The position numbers and the translations under genes were made by a program. This document shows positions 17,798 to 26,418 of a stretch of DNA of 64,000 nucleotides, one piece after another; positions within the stretch are counted from its first letter, which is position 1; each line of letters starts with the position of its first letter. Location of the stretch: positions 1-64,000 of the forward strand of contig RXIW01000007.1 of assembly GCA_003989065.1 (NCBI GenBank). The letters are read 5' to 3'. The notes beneath the pieces were generated by a model that was not told where the DNA came from, made no database searches, and saw only the letters and a list, made by a program, of their open reading frames with translations. Source of the stretch: Candidatus Competibacteraceae bacterium. GTDB taxonomy: Bacteria > Pseudomonadota > Gammaproteobacteria > Competibacterales > Competibacteraceae.

Positions 17798-19200
17798 TTT
17801 TTTTCCTCCTCGCTGGCCTGTTTGGCCGCTTTGGTTGCATCCTGCTGCTTCGACTCTTGTTGCTTCGACTCGTTCGGCTGCCCAGCCAACTGGCTAAACG
17901 CTTTCCACAGCGGTCCGTAAATGACTCGCGATTCCTGCGCGTCTTGACTAGCGATCACTGCATCCAACGAACCATCGCCATCGACATCGACCAGTTCGAC
18001 CCAGTTGGGCCAGTTCTGGATCGGCGCCAACAACGTTTCGAACTGACCGGGCGTATTCTGGCGTTCACGGTACAACACCAGTGCGCCGGAACCTCCCGCC
18101 AGCAGATAACGCCCCTCGCCATCCTTGCCACTCGCCAAAGTATGGATACCGGTCTTGCCCGGATAGGGGATCGACTCCCCTTCATGAAAGTGGCCCTGCC
18201 CATCATTCAACAAGACCGCGATACGCTCTCGGGTCGACATCGGCACCAAAAGATCCATAGCGCCATCGTGATTGACATCCAGAGGAAGGACTTGACGTGG
18301 CCAACCACGCTTGAACGAGGCCAGCACTTGTACTTTCGGCGGCTGATCCGGTCCGGCGTAACTGATCGCCCAAATCTGATTGTCCCAAAACGAGGGAAGT
18401 ATCAATTCCGGCGTACCATCCTTATCGATATCTACTACCTGCACCCTCTTGGGATCACGCCCAACCGGGAGGGTCAACACATCCTTGACCTCCGCCGTTT
18501 CAGGATTGAAATCCCGCAACAGCGTGATGGCTGTACCCGTGTATGGAGCCACCGCCAGGCTGATCGGACCCCAACCCGGCCAAGAGAACGGCGTGCTGCT
18601 CAAGACATTCCCCAGAGGATATTTCGCCAACTGCTTGAAACGACCTTCGGCATTGACCTCCGCGACGCGCAGCTCACCGGCCCCTTCGGCATTGAGCAAG
18701 TAACGCTTGGGGCTGTTCGATAAAACGATGATATCGTTAGGATGGAACCCGACAATATCCTGCGGGTCGACAGCGACGAACTGGCGGGGCGCTGTCTGGC
18801 GGTAAACCCGAACGATATCGCCGCTGTGCGAGGTGAAAGCCAGATCTTTCCGACCAGTACCGCTCAAATCAGCCGCCAGGACATGAAAAGCGCCGCTATC
18901 CACCAGGAATTCGGTATAACGATTTTCCGGTGCACTCCAAACGGGAGCTGATTCGGTCGGATGGCCTTTAGTCAGATCCATCGTTGGCTTTGCTGGCTCC
19001 GCTGCCATAGCTGGACCGGATGCCGCGACCGGCTCCGCCTGATTCGAAACGGTTGGGGTAGATGTCGCAGCTGGCTCCGCCTGATTCGAAACGGTCGGCG
19101 GCGGTGTCACAGAGTCGGTACCTGCTATCGTCTGGGTAACAGCCCCCAGTAGCAACACCATCCCTAACAACGGCCTTAACCGCAGAATCCATTTATTCAT
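17794..19200 (-). CDS. Exported FG-GAP/VCBS-like repeat protein
   Basis: This 468-residue protein has a signal peptide (MNKWILRLRPLLGMVLLLGA), a Pro/Ala/Thr linker containing a duplicated 14-residue unit, and then repeated beta-propeller-like blocks with Asp-rich loops: VLAADLSGTGRKDLAF, VVDIDKDGTPELIL, PLDVNHDGAMDLLV and VDVDGDGSLDAVIA. These match the calcium-binding D-x-D-x-D-G loops of FG-GAP/VCBS repeats. The C-terminus is a Gln/Lys/Glu-rich charged tail. It opens the five-gene operon that ends with the transferases. Likely periplasmic or surface located; the ligand is unknown. Confidence 0.8.
   Translation of the reverse strand: MNKWILRLRPLLGMVLLLGAVTQTIAGTDSVTPPPTVSNQAEPAATSTPTVSNQAEPVAASGPAMAAEPAKPTMDLTKGHPTESAPVWSAPENRYTEFLVDSGAFHVLAADLSGTGRKDLAFTSHSGDIVRVYRQTAPRQFVAVDPQDIVGFHPNDIIVLSNSPKRYLLNAEGAGELRVAEVNAEGRFKQLAKYPLGNVLSSTPFSWPGWGPISLAVAPYTGTAITLLRDFNPETAEVKDVLTLPVGRDPKRVQVVDIDKDGTPELILPSFWDNQIWAISYAGPDQPPKVQVLASFKRGWPRQVLPLDVNHDGAMDLLVPMSTRERIAVLLNDGQGHFHEGESIPYPGKTGIHTLASGKDGEGRYLLAGGSGALVLYRERQNTPGQFETLLAPIQNWPNWVELVDVDGDGSLDAVIASQDAQESRVIYGPLWKAFSQLAGQPNESKQQESKQQDATKAAKQASEEEKK
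19031..19095. repeat. 42-base direct repeat in the linker of the FG-GAP-like protein
   Basis: A 23-base block starting ggctccgcctgattcg occurs at 19031-19053 and again at 19073-19095, period 42 bases, encoding the repeated SNQAEP-containing linker. Confidence 0.85.
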
Positions 19201-19233
19201 GTCGCTAGCCCACCCTCAGCCGTCACATCATCA

Positions 19234-19263
19234 AAACAAAAACGGCGCACCGCAGTGCGCCGT
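19234..19263 (-). terminator. Rho-independent terminator after the 365-residue exported protein gene
   Basis: A perfect 9-base stem (19242-19250 with 19255-19263) with a CGCA loop is followed on the minus strand by TTTTTGTTTT. It lies 68 bases beyond the stop of the upstream gene and before the next operon. Confidence 0.92.
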
Positions 19264-19330
19264 CTTCTAGATCAAGGCCGGGAACGCCTTATTCAGCGCG
19301 CGACCTTACAACTGCAGTGTTAATTCAAAC

Positions 19331-20428
19331 TTACTTCACACCGCGCTCATGCGCCAGATCGGTCTGGACCTGAACGGTATTCGCATCGGTGCCGACGCCG
19401 ACCAAGCTGAACGCCACGCCGCCACGCGCAGAACCCGTGGTGCCTTCGAAGTCATTCACATCGAACACCACGAAACCGGTGTTGACCGCAGGCCCAATCG
19501 CCGTAATACCAGCATTATCGGTGTTGGTATTGACCAAACCGTCGGTGATCACGCCGGTGATCAGAGAATCGGTCTTGGCGGTCGGGGAAACGCTCAGGAT
19601 GTTCAGCTCGTAAGGAATGCTGGTGCGAGTCGAACGACCGGTTTCATCGGCGTCGTACACCACGATATCCTGGTTGTAACGAGAACCGCCACTCACTTCG
19701 TTATCCGGGAACCACAGCACGAAACGGGTATTGCCCGAAATTTCGCTGGTGGTCGGGACGAAGTAGCGCAGGCTGAACCACGCGGTCTCGCCCGACGCAG
19801 AAGCCAGATCCATACCGGCGCGAACCGGATTCACATCATCGACGATGATGCCGTCATAGGTCACTTCGTCACCAACGGTCCCAGCCTTGGGATCGTACAG
19901 CGGGATCACCGGGATGAAGGCTTCCGACATCCAGTTACCCTGGACGAAGTAAGTCGAACCGTACAGAATCACGCCGCTATCGGCGACGTCGCCGGCAGTG
20001 TACTTGGCGTTGTCAGAGATGACCAGGTAGCCAGGAACGCTCTGAACGCTGGGATAATTCTGCGAAATCAGATAGTTCCAGTCGATACGAACGAAGTCTT
20101 CGCAGGTCGCCGGGATCTTGCCGTCAGCCAGATGGATGCTGTCGATGCTGAAGAAATACCAGTGCAGATTCGACGCCCCGCCAGCGCCCGAGCAGTACTT
20201 CTTGCTGACACCACTGATGGTATCGAACTCGCTGACATTGCTCTGGGTAGTGCCGATGACGGTCACACCGATCATGGTGTTGGCCTGGGTCGCGGTGTTG
20301 CCGTACACGAACGGAATCAGCAGCGCATCCCCTGGCTCGCCGATGTTAATCGCATGCGCGGCACCGGAAGCGCCCAGCGCGGCCGCGACCGCAGCCGCCA
20401 CGCCAAATTTCTTAAAATTCGCCAACAT
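19331..20428 (-). CDS. Exported protein of unknown function, candidate abundant surface protein
   Basis: This 365-residue protein has a textbook signal peptide (MLANFKKFGVAAAVAAALG, cleavage after AHA). The mature part starts INIGEPGDALLIPFVYGN, is rich in Gly, Ser, Thr, Asp, Val and Ile and poor in Lys, contains few Cys (KKYCSGAGG and ATCEDF, able to form a disulfide), and reads as a beta-rich extracellular protein. I do not recognise a named family. It is a single-gene unit with its own promoter, an AGGAG ribosome binding site and a strong terminator, which suggests high expression. It sits directly after the T2SS secretin gene, making it a candidate T2SS substrate. Confidence 0.8.
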   Translation of the reverse strand: MLANFKKFGVAAAVAAALGASGAAHAINIGEPGDALLIPFVYGNTATQANTMIGVTVIGTTQSNVSEFDTISGVSKKYCSGAGGASNLHWYFFSIDSIHLADGKIPATCEDFVRIDWNYLISQNYPSVQSVPGYLVISDNAKYTAGDVADSGVILYGSTYFVQGNWMSEAFIPVIPLYDPKAGTVGDEVTYDGIIVDDVNPVRAGMDLASASGETAWFSLRYFVPTTSEISGNTRFVLWFPDNEVSGGSRYNQDIVVYDADETGRSTRTSIPYELNILSVSPTAKTDSLITGVITDGLVNTNTDNAGITAIGPAVNTGFVVFDVNDFEGTTGSARGGVAFSLVGVGTDANTVQVQTDLAHERGVK

Positions 20429-20498
20429 ATCGTAACTCCTATAGGTTGCTTCGCACGAGCACTTTAAGAAAAACTAAAAGCCTTGCGTACCGTGGGAA

Positions 20499-20527
20499 AG
20501 ACTACATGGGAATTCAGCCGGTGTCAA
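20499..20527 (-). promoter_or_regulatory. Probable sigma-70 promoter of the 365-residue exported protein gene
   Basis: On the minus strand a perfect TTGACA (20522-20527) is followed after 17 bases by TAGTCT (20499-20504), 70 bases upstream of the ATG. The leader is AT-rich and ends with an AGGAG site 7 bases before the start. Confidence 0.6.
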
Positions 20528-20570
20528 CATAACAACATAAATTTGTTGTTTACGCAACAGCTTTATCCTT

Positions 20571-20618
20571 ACAACAAAAAAAGAACGGCTTGCGCTATTT
20601 ATAAATAGAACCGTCTCA
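20571..20618 (-). terminator. Probable terminator of the T2SS operon
   Basis: On the minus strand AGACGG pairs (one bulged base) with CCGTTCT around a 14-base inner palindrome CTATTTATAAATAG, followed by TTTTTTTG. It lies about 80 bases after the gspD stop. Confidence 0.55.
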
Positions 20619-20695
20619 AAATGCAAGAATGTTCTTGAATTTCCCAGAATCCGCACTTGGCTTTGTTTTATCAAAACAACAAAGATTGTATCGAC

Positions 20696-23083
20696 TCAGC
20701 GTGGCGGCACTAGAGGGGCTACCTCCTGCATTCTGCGTTTGATCTCGTCGGTCACTTGGTTGGCCTCTTCGCTGTCCCGCACCACCCGCGGCGTAATCAC
20801 AACGATCAGCTCGGTCCGGTCGACCTCCTGGCTGGTATTGCCGAACAAGGCACCGAGCACCGGAATCTTGTAGAGAATCGGAAAACCACTCTGCCCTTCG
20901 GTGCGGTTATCGCGGATCAGGCCGCCCAGCACCAGGGTCTGCCCATCCTTGACCGTCACTTTACTGCTCACGCTGCGCTGCAGGAAGGCGCGCTGTTTCG
21001 TAGTCACGGAACCCGCCTGGCTGACATCGACCAAGGTGCCCGGCTCGACCACCTCCTGCTTGATCTCCATATTGACCATGCCACCGGCATTGATGCGCGG
21101 CAACACCTCCAGCAACACACCGGTGTCCTTGTAATCAACCCCGCCGGTCGTAACGATCGTGCTGTTGACGATGCTTTGCGGCGCCGGAACCGGCGTCTGG
21201 GTACCGACCCGGATAGCCGCCTGTTGATTGTCCACCACCATCACTTGCGGAGAAGACAGCACCTTGACTTTGGAATCGGTAGCCAAAGCATTCAACAGGG
21301 TCTTCACCACCCCCGAACTGTCGGTGATTGCGTAGGAAAACTGGCCGGACGGAATGCTGGCGAGCGCATCGCTCAAGGTGAGATCGGAAGGCAACCCTAA
21401 CGAACCATTACCGGTATAACTCTTACCCACTTGGTTGTTGAAAAACCATTGCAACCCATATTGCAACTGGCCGGTCAGGGAGACTTCGGCAATGGTCGCT
21501 TCGATCAGTACCTGGCGAGGGCTGACATCCATCTTCTCCAACGCGCTCAGGATTCGTTCGTAATTCTGGCTGGTCGCCCAAATCAATAGAGAATTATTTT
21601 CAGTATCGGCAACGATGCGGACTTCTTCCATCCCCGCGCTCGGACCGCCGCTGCCCAGAGTTCCGCCGCCGCCGCCGCCCAGAGTTCCACCGCCGGAACG
21701 GCCGGACGCACGACCGCCGCCCGCCGTATTGGTCCCGCTGCCGGTCAACCCTCCGGTCGTTCCAAGGGCCGACTTGCTCGAGCTGCTCGACGAAGAGGAT
21801 GAGCTACCCAACGAAGACGAACTTCCCAACGAGGATGAGCCACCTAGCGAAGATGAGCTGGTGCTGCCGCCGAGTCCCGAGCTGGAGCCGCTGCCCAGCG
21901 ATCCGAGCGAGCTTCCCCCTCCACTGGACAATTGACCGGACTTCAGACCCGGAGCCACCTCGCCGCCACGACTCGTACCACCGCCGCCCAGATTGAACAA
22001 ACCGTTGAGCAGTTCGGCGATATAATCGGCGCGGCTATGCTGCACGGCATAAACGTACAGCCGTTCGCCACCGATCCCGTCCAATCGCTCGATCCAGGTC
22101 GCCACCTCTTTTAGATAGGCCGACTGCGGCGTGATCACCAATACCGCATTCAGTTTGGTGAGCGGCACGAATCGCATTAGACCAGCGATCGGCGTTCCGG
22201 AACCCTCACCCAGCAGCTGGGTCAGGTTGGCTGCCATGGCCTGACTGTCCACGTTGCGCAGCCGAAACATGGCGATGGACATCCCTTTCAGCCAGTCCAC
22301 ATCGAAAGTGTCGATGGTGCTTTGGATATTGGCCAGTTCCTGTGCAGTGCCCGCCAGGATCAGCAGGTTGCGGGTCGTATCGGTGCGCAGGATTGCGCCC
22401 TCGGGCAAGAACGGAGTGATGATCCCCTGCATCTCGGAGGCGCTGACATAGCGCAGCGGCACGATCCGCACACCATAGCCCCCCTTGGGGATGCCAAGAC
22501 GCGGAGTCATGTTGCCCTGTTTGAGGGCAGCAGCGGCCGGCACGATCCGGTACAGATTACCCTCGCGGACCAGCACGGCGTTGCTCATGCGCAATAGCGT
22601 CTCCAGCGTCGGCAACAGCATATCCCTTGCCAACGGTCGGCTGGTCTGGACCGTGACTTCGCCATGGACCTGAGGATCGATGGTGTAATTTTCCTTCAGG
22701 TTGTCGAATATCACCTTGATCACATCGCGGATATCGGCGCTTTCGAAATTCAGCACGATCTCGCCGGACGCTGTCTTGGTGAAAGGCGTGGGCTTGGCGA
22801 CAGCCTGCGGGCTGGCGACGAAGTTGCCCGTGCCCATCTGGAAGATCGTGGTCTTGACCGTAGCGGCGGCGCTCGCCTCGCTCTTGGCCGTCGGTGTCGG
22901 TTCCGGCGTTTCCGATTTGGCGATGAGGAGTGGCGTACCATCGGCCGGCGGACTGACCGGCGGCGTCACTCCAACGGGGACCGTCGCCCCTGCGGGGCTC
23001 TGCCCGGGCGGTGCTGTCGCGCAGGCGCTCAGCAACACGGCCAGCAACACGCCAAAGGTCGATGGGAGTCCAATCTTTTTCAT
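20696..23083 (-). CDS. gspD: Type II secretion secretin GspD
   Basis: This 795-residue outer membrane pore protein starts with a lipoprotein signal (lipobox LLSAC). N-domains follow from about residue 105 (IVLNFESADIRDVIKVIFDNL; then VRIVPLRYVSASEM), and the secretin C-domain runs from about 510 (RQVLIEATIAEVSLTG, VQTKQRAFLQRSVSSKV-like block, VLGGLIRDNRT). Between N2 and N3 is an unusual linker of about 115 residues made almost only of Ser, Gly and Leu (DNA about 21630-21985). It forms the outer ring through which folded exoproteins leave. It is the last gene of the operon, as in the Xanthomonas xps cluster. A lipidated secretin may not need a separate pilotin. Confidence 0.96.
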   Translation of the reverse strand: MKKIGLPSTFGVLLAVLLSACATAPPGQSPAGATVPVGVTPPVSPPADGTPLLIAKSETPEPTPTAKSEASAAATVKTTIFQMGTGNFVASPQAVAKPTPFTKTASGEIVLNFESADIRDVIKVIFDNLKENYTIDPQVHGEVTVQTSRPLARDMLLPTLETLLRMSNAVLVREGNLYRIVPAAAALKQGNMTPRLGIPKGGYGVRIVPLRYVSASEMQGIITPFLPEGAILRTDTTRNLLILAGTAQELANIQSTIDTFDVDWLKGMSIAMFRLRNVDSQAMAANLTQLLGEGSGTPIAGLMRFVPLTKLNAVLVITPQSAYLKEVATWIERLDGIGGERLYVYAVQHSRADYIAELLNGLFNLGGGGTSRGGEVAPGLKSGQLSSGGGSSLGSLGSGSSSGLGGSTSSSSLGGSSSLGSSSSLGSSSSSSSSSSKSALGTTGGLTGSGTNTAGGGRASGRSGGGTLGGGGGGTLGSGGPSAGMEEVRIVADTENNSLLIWATSQNYERILSALEKMDVSPRQVLIEATIAEVSLTGQLQYGLQWFFNNQVGKSYTGNGSLGLPSDLTLSDALASIPSGQFSYAITDSSGVVKTLLNALATDSKVKVLSSPQVMVVDNQQAAIRVGTQTPVPAPQSIVNSTIVTTGGVDYKDTGVLLEVLPRINAGGMVNMEIKQEVVEPGTLVDVSQAGSVTTKQRAFLQRSVSSKVTVKDGQTLVLGGLIRDNRTEGQSGFPILYKIPVLGALFGNTSQEVDRTELIVVITPRVVRDSEEANQVTDEIKRRMQEVAPLVPPR
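21630..21985. repeat. Low-complexity Ser/Gly-coding tract in gspD
   Basis: Imperfect short repeats of the types gacgaa, gatgag and agctcg encode runs of Ser, Gly and SSSLG units between two N-domains of the secretin. Most secretins have only a short loop here. Confidence 0.8.
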
Positions 23084-23100
23084 GAATGAATCAGCCTTCT

Positions 23101-23772
23101 TTATTCCATGGGTTCCGGCGGCGGAGAAGCGACCGGCGGCGGCGCGTTGGATCGCTGGACATCGGGCGCGCCAACCGGCGACGGCGACTGTGGCGGCGCG
23201 GGCCGACCAGCCGGCGGAATCGGGACAGCCGCGCCTGGCGGTGGCTTGCGCCCGGCGACTGCACGCGGATCGACTGGCTTGTTCAAGCGTATCAGCGGCA
23301 GCTCATGCTTGGTCTGGCCCTTGCTCAGGACGACCCGGTCGGGCAGGATCGTCTCCACCCGCCATTCACCCACCGACTCGCCCGGCTTGACGCGCGCCAC
23401 CTTGGCGTTCGGCTCATCCGGCCGCAGCAGGGCTGCCGTCGTTTCCGACGTGATGAACACGCCAAGCAAAAACGGTTTCTTGTCCGGCCCGGCCACCGGC
23501 TTTTCCGGCGGCGCTTCCTCTTCAGGCGGCGGCGGCTCAGGCTTGCGGGCCGCGACGAACAGCGGGCGGGCGAGAATCTCGCCGTAGCGCTCCAGCGACG
23601 GCAACCGAAAGGGCTTGATCGGCTCCAGTGACGGCAGGGTCGGCGACGACTTGGCCGCGCCTGCCGCCAGCGTCGGCGGCTGAGGCGGATGCTTCAGCTG
23701 CCAGAATACGGCTACCGCCGCCATTCCCCCCAGCAGCAGCCACAGTAACAGACCTGCCATTCTGGCTGACAC
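23101..23772 (-). CDS. T2SS inner-membrane protein GspC/XpsN-like
   Basis: This 223-residue protein has one N-terminal membrane helix (ARMAGLLLWLLLGGMAAVAVF), a Pro-rich stretch, a homology-region-like domain around YGEILARPLF to VRPGESVGEWRVE (residues about 60-145), and a Pro-rich tail. This is the build of GspC and the XpsN proteins that link the inner-membrane platform to the secretin; no other gspC is present. The start is GTG at 23772, sharing one base with the upstream TAG, with a strong AAGGAGGAGG site; the ATG four codons later is too far from that site. Confidence 0.75.
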   Translation of the reverse strand: MSARMAGLLLWLLLGGMAAVAVFWQLKHPPQPPTLAAGAAKSSPTLPSLEPIKPFRLPSLERYGEILARPLFVAARKPEPPPPEEEAPPEKPVAGPDKKPFLLGVFITSETTAALLRPDEPNAKVARVKPGESVGEWRVETILPDRVVLSKGQTKHELPLIRLNKPVDPRAVAGRKPPPGAAVPIPPAGRPAPPQSPSPVGAPDVQRSNAPPPVASPPPEPME

Positions 23773-24374
23773 TAGCCACCCTCCTCCTTGCGGAGATAAC
23801 CCGAAACCTCGAACTGGACGCTCAGTTGTATCCGACCGTAATTAGCCACCCGGCCATTGGATAAACGCGGCCGGATCTCCCGCCCCGTCGCCTCCAGATT
23901 GTCGACGAACAACAGCGGGGTCAGCGATTCCAGGTTATACAGGATCTTCATCAGGCTTTGGGTATCGCCGTTCAGCGATACGCTGACCGTCACCTTCACC
24001 AGGTTACCTTCCTCGACTGTCGGCAACACCTGGGTGCTCCGCAGGGTTTCACCCGCAGCCTCGACGATGCCCTTGATCCGCTGTTGTAGATCGGCCGCCG
24101 CCACCGAAGGGGTGGACTGCGGCAGGTATTGCGTGGTAACGCCGCGATCCTGCTTGATCTTGGCGATCGACTGCTGCAGCGGTTCGCGGCTCGCCGCCAT
24201 GCGCTGCAGCTGCTCCAGGCGCTCTTGTTGCTGCTCCAAGCGAGTCCGGTAGAAATCGTAGCGCGCGATCACCATACGATCGATCAACAGGTAGAGCGCT
24301 CCCCCGCCGATCAGCACCAGCAGCGCCAGGGCGGCCCAGCGATGTTTCCAGTTGGGTACGGTTGCAGCGACCAT
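23772..24374 (-). CDS. gspM: Type II secretion protein GspM (GspM-b type)
   Basis: This 200-residue protein has an N-terminal membrane helix (about 13-33), a coiled-coil stretch (YRTRLEQQQERLEQLQRM) and a ferredoxin-like C-terminal domain (VKVTVSVSLNGDTQSLMKIL). This matches the shorter GspM-b/PilO-like family that pairs with GspL in the inner-membrane platform. The ATG shares one base with the gspL stop (TGATG), indicating coupled translation. The open frame extends far 5' but that part overlaps gspL and is not coding. Confidence 0.87.
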   Translation of the reverse strand: MVAATVPNWKHRWAALALLVLIGGGALYLLIDRMVIARYDFYRTRLEQQQERLEQLQRMAASREPLQQSIAKIKQDRGVTTQYLPQSTPSVAAADLQQRIKGIVEAAGETLRSTQVLPTVEEGNLVKVTVSVSLNGDTQSLMKILYNLESLTPLLFVDNLEATGREIRPRLSNGRVANYGRIQLSVQFEVSGYLRKEEGG

Positions 24375-25462
24375 CAATGCTCCTTGCCAATGCGAGCGCC
24401 CAACATGAAGCGCTCCTTGCCGGTCCGGGGGTCGGTCGTCACCGGCGAGAGGAATCCCACACCGCTGAACAGGGGCGATGCCTCGATGATGGCCACCAGC
24501 GACGAAGCCTTGGAAGACTGGCCGACCAGCTGGATGGTATCTCCCCTGATCTGCAGGCGCTCCAACCAGGTATCGTCCGGCAAGATCAGGGTCAGCTCCC
24601 GCAGCAGATCGATCCGAGCGGGCAGAGTTTGTTTCTTCTGCATCAGGATCTGGGACGCCTCCATGGCTCGATCCAGCTGATCGCGCAACGTCAGCGACTG
24701 TTGCGCCGTGCGCTGCACCCGCGTCAATTGGTCGATCGCGTCCAGTAGCAGAGAACGCTGTTGCCAGATCGGCAGCAGCATGGCCGCTACGATCAGCAAC
24801 AGACTGACGGTGACCACGGCGGCCCGCCAGTGCTTGGCCCGCAGACCGCCGCGCGCCCGTTGTTCCAGCGGCAGCAGGTTGAGACCGGGACGCCCCCCCG
24901 TCACATCCAGCACATCCGCCTGCAAACCCTGCTGCTGCATCTGCACCAATAGCGGATCCACCCCCGCACGCGGCAACGCGGCCAGTTCCACCTGCAGGCG
25001 GCGCTGTTCCGGCTGGCGTGCCAACAGGATCACGTCGTAATACACCTGGCCTGCGGGAAACGGGGTCAGACGGTCCATCTCGAATCCAGCGACCTGGCGC
25101 AGATTCTTCTCGGCCGCCAGGGGCAGCGACAAAGTTCGAACCAGCGCCTGACTGGCCGGCAAGCGCAGCGTCAACTGCCGAGGCTTCTCCGCTTTGCACC
25201 GCACCGCGATGGTATGCCAGTCGAGCGTCGCACGCTCTAACCGCTCCAGTTCCTGGTCCTGCCCCGCCTCCTCGCGTACCAACACACACGCGTCATCGGT
25301 GACCATCACGACCAGTCGCCGGGCCGAGTCCGCCAGCCAGCGCCGTACCCCGATCGGCAAACAGGCCAGCAGGCCCTCCCGCCACCAGCACCAGAACGCA
25401 TTCCAGTTGCTGCGGAGATTGATCTTCCCCAAGCGCATGCGCGATGAGTCCAAGCTAGGCAT
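24374..25462 (-). CDS. gspL: Type II secretion protein GspL
   Basis: This protein of about 362 residues has an N-terminal actin-like cytoplasmic domain (VRTLSLPLAAEKNLRQVAGF; DRLTPFPAGQVYYDV), one membrane helix (AAVVTVSLLLIVAAMLLPIW, near residue 220), then a PilN-like coiled coil and periplasmic domain. GspL anchors the ATPase GspE to the membrane platform. Start choice is uncertain: ATG at 25462 or 25438, or TTG at 25483; none has a convincing ribosome binding site, and 25462 is a compromise. Confidence 0.88.
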   Translation of the reverse strand: MPSLDSSRMRLGKINLRSNWNAFWCWWREGLLACLPIGVRRWLADSARRLVVMVTDDACVLVREEAGQDQELERLERATLDWHTIAVRCKAEKPRQLTLRLPASQALVRTLSLPLAAEKNLRQVAGFEMDRLTPFPAGQVYYDVILLARQPEQRRLQVELAALPRAGVDPLLVQMQQQGLQADVLDVTGGRPGLNLLPLEQRARGGLRAKHWRAAVVTVSLLLIVAAMLLPIWQQRSLLLDAIDQLTRVQRTAQQSLTLRDQLDRAMEASQILMQKKQTLPARIDLLRELTLILPDDTWLERLQIRGDTIQLVGQSSKASSLVAIIEASPLFSGVGFLSPVTTDPRTGKERFMLGARIGKEH

Positions 25463-25509
25463 CCTGAGCAGTGTCCATGACAAACCGATTCATCCGGGCC
25501 ATCCTCCGA

Positions 25510-26418
25510 TCAACGACCTTCACGCCACGCCAGCCAGCGCCATCCGGTCTGACCGGGGCGCGTAATCTCCACGCAGGCGACAGCCGTTATTTTCATCGCA
25601 GCGCCGGTCCCCGTCTCGGCGATCACCGTCACATGGTAAACGGTCGAGCGCCCCGCTGAAAAAAAAGCATGGTCGCTATCGGCCGGCACGGGCGGCGGCG
25701 GCGATCCATCGTTCGCGGCTCGCGTCCGCTCGCCCACATAATCGGCGACAGCCTGCGCATTCAATCCCAGGGTTTGCAGCAGCTGCGCCGGAGCCCATTC
25801 CGCGCTGACCCGATAGTGATCCGAAAACGCGGTCACCTTGTCGGCAATGGCCTGATAGATGGGCTTGGTCATTCCCAACACCTGCTGCAACTCCTCGATA
25901 CTCTCAAATAACGCGTTCTTCGGTCCAGGGAGGCCGGCCGCGCGATACTCGTCCTTTTCGGCTCCAAATGGGACCGGTCGATCGTCCTGGTCGCGCCAAT
26001 CGATGATGGCGCCAGCCAAGCGGTCCTGATCCTGCGGGTCCACGCCGACTCCGGCCAGCAACGCCTTGAGCAGATCGGCATCGGCGGTGTTCAAACTGAT
26101 CAGGCCGGCGGCGTCCACGACCTGAATGCGCACCCGTCCTCCACCGAATTCCCAATCTCGCGGATCGCCATTCGGCGGCCACAGCTTCCGGGTTTCCGGA
26201 TTCAATTGCCAGGCCAGCGCATAGGCGACCCCGGCTTCGGCCAAAGCCCTGGCCCGTGCCCGCTCGACCGCGCTGGTGGCCAGCCGGGTCTCGATCCGCA
26301 TCGAATAGGCGAAAGCGCCGGCCATCACCGCCAGCAGGGTGACGATCCACAGCACGATGACCAATACCAGGCCACGTTGGTCACTCCGGCTGCGATAGAA
26401 CCGCCCAAGTGCCCTCAT
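25510..26418 (-). CDS. gspK: Type II secretion minor pseudopilin GspK
   Basis: This protein of 302 residues has an N-terminal prepilin signal RGLVLVIVLWIVTLLAV that lacks the usual Glu at +5, as in all GspK proteins. The long globular part contains GLISLNTADADLLKALL and ELQQVLGMTKPIYQAI, the helical K-specific domain that caps the pseudopilus tip. The ATG overlaps the gspJ stop in ATGA (26415-26418). Upstream in-frame codons lie inside gspJ and were excluded. Confidence 0.93.
   Translation of the reverse strand: MRALGRFYRSRSDQRGLVLVIVLWIVTLLAVMAGAFAYSMRIETRLATSAVERARARALAEAGVAYALAWQLNPETRKLWPPNGDPRDWEFGGGRVRIQVVDAAGLISLNTADADLLKALLAGVGVDPQDQDRLAGAIIDWRDQDDRPVPFGAEKDEYRAAGLPGPKNALFESIEELQQVLGMTKPIYQAIADKVTAFSDHYRVSAEWAPAQLLQTLGLNAQAVADYVGERTRAANDGSPPPPVPADSDHAFFSAGRSTVYHVTVIAETGTGAAMKITAVACVEITRPGQTGWRWLAWREGR

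Noticed and set aside
21780-21920. Repeats in gspD as a possible CRISPR-like array
   Set aside because: Units are short, irregular and in frame; they encode a Ser/Gly linker.
23772-25289. A 505-codon version of GspM
   Set aside because: The first 305 codons overlap gspL in another frame; only the last 200 codons have GspM features and start at a coupled ATG.
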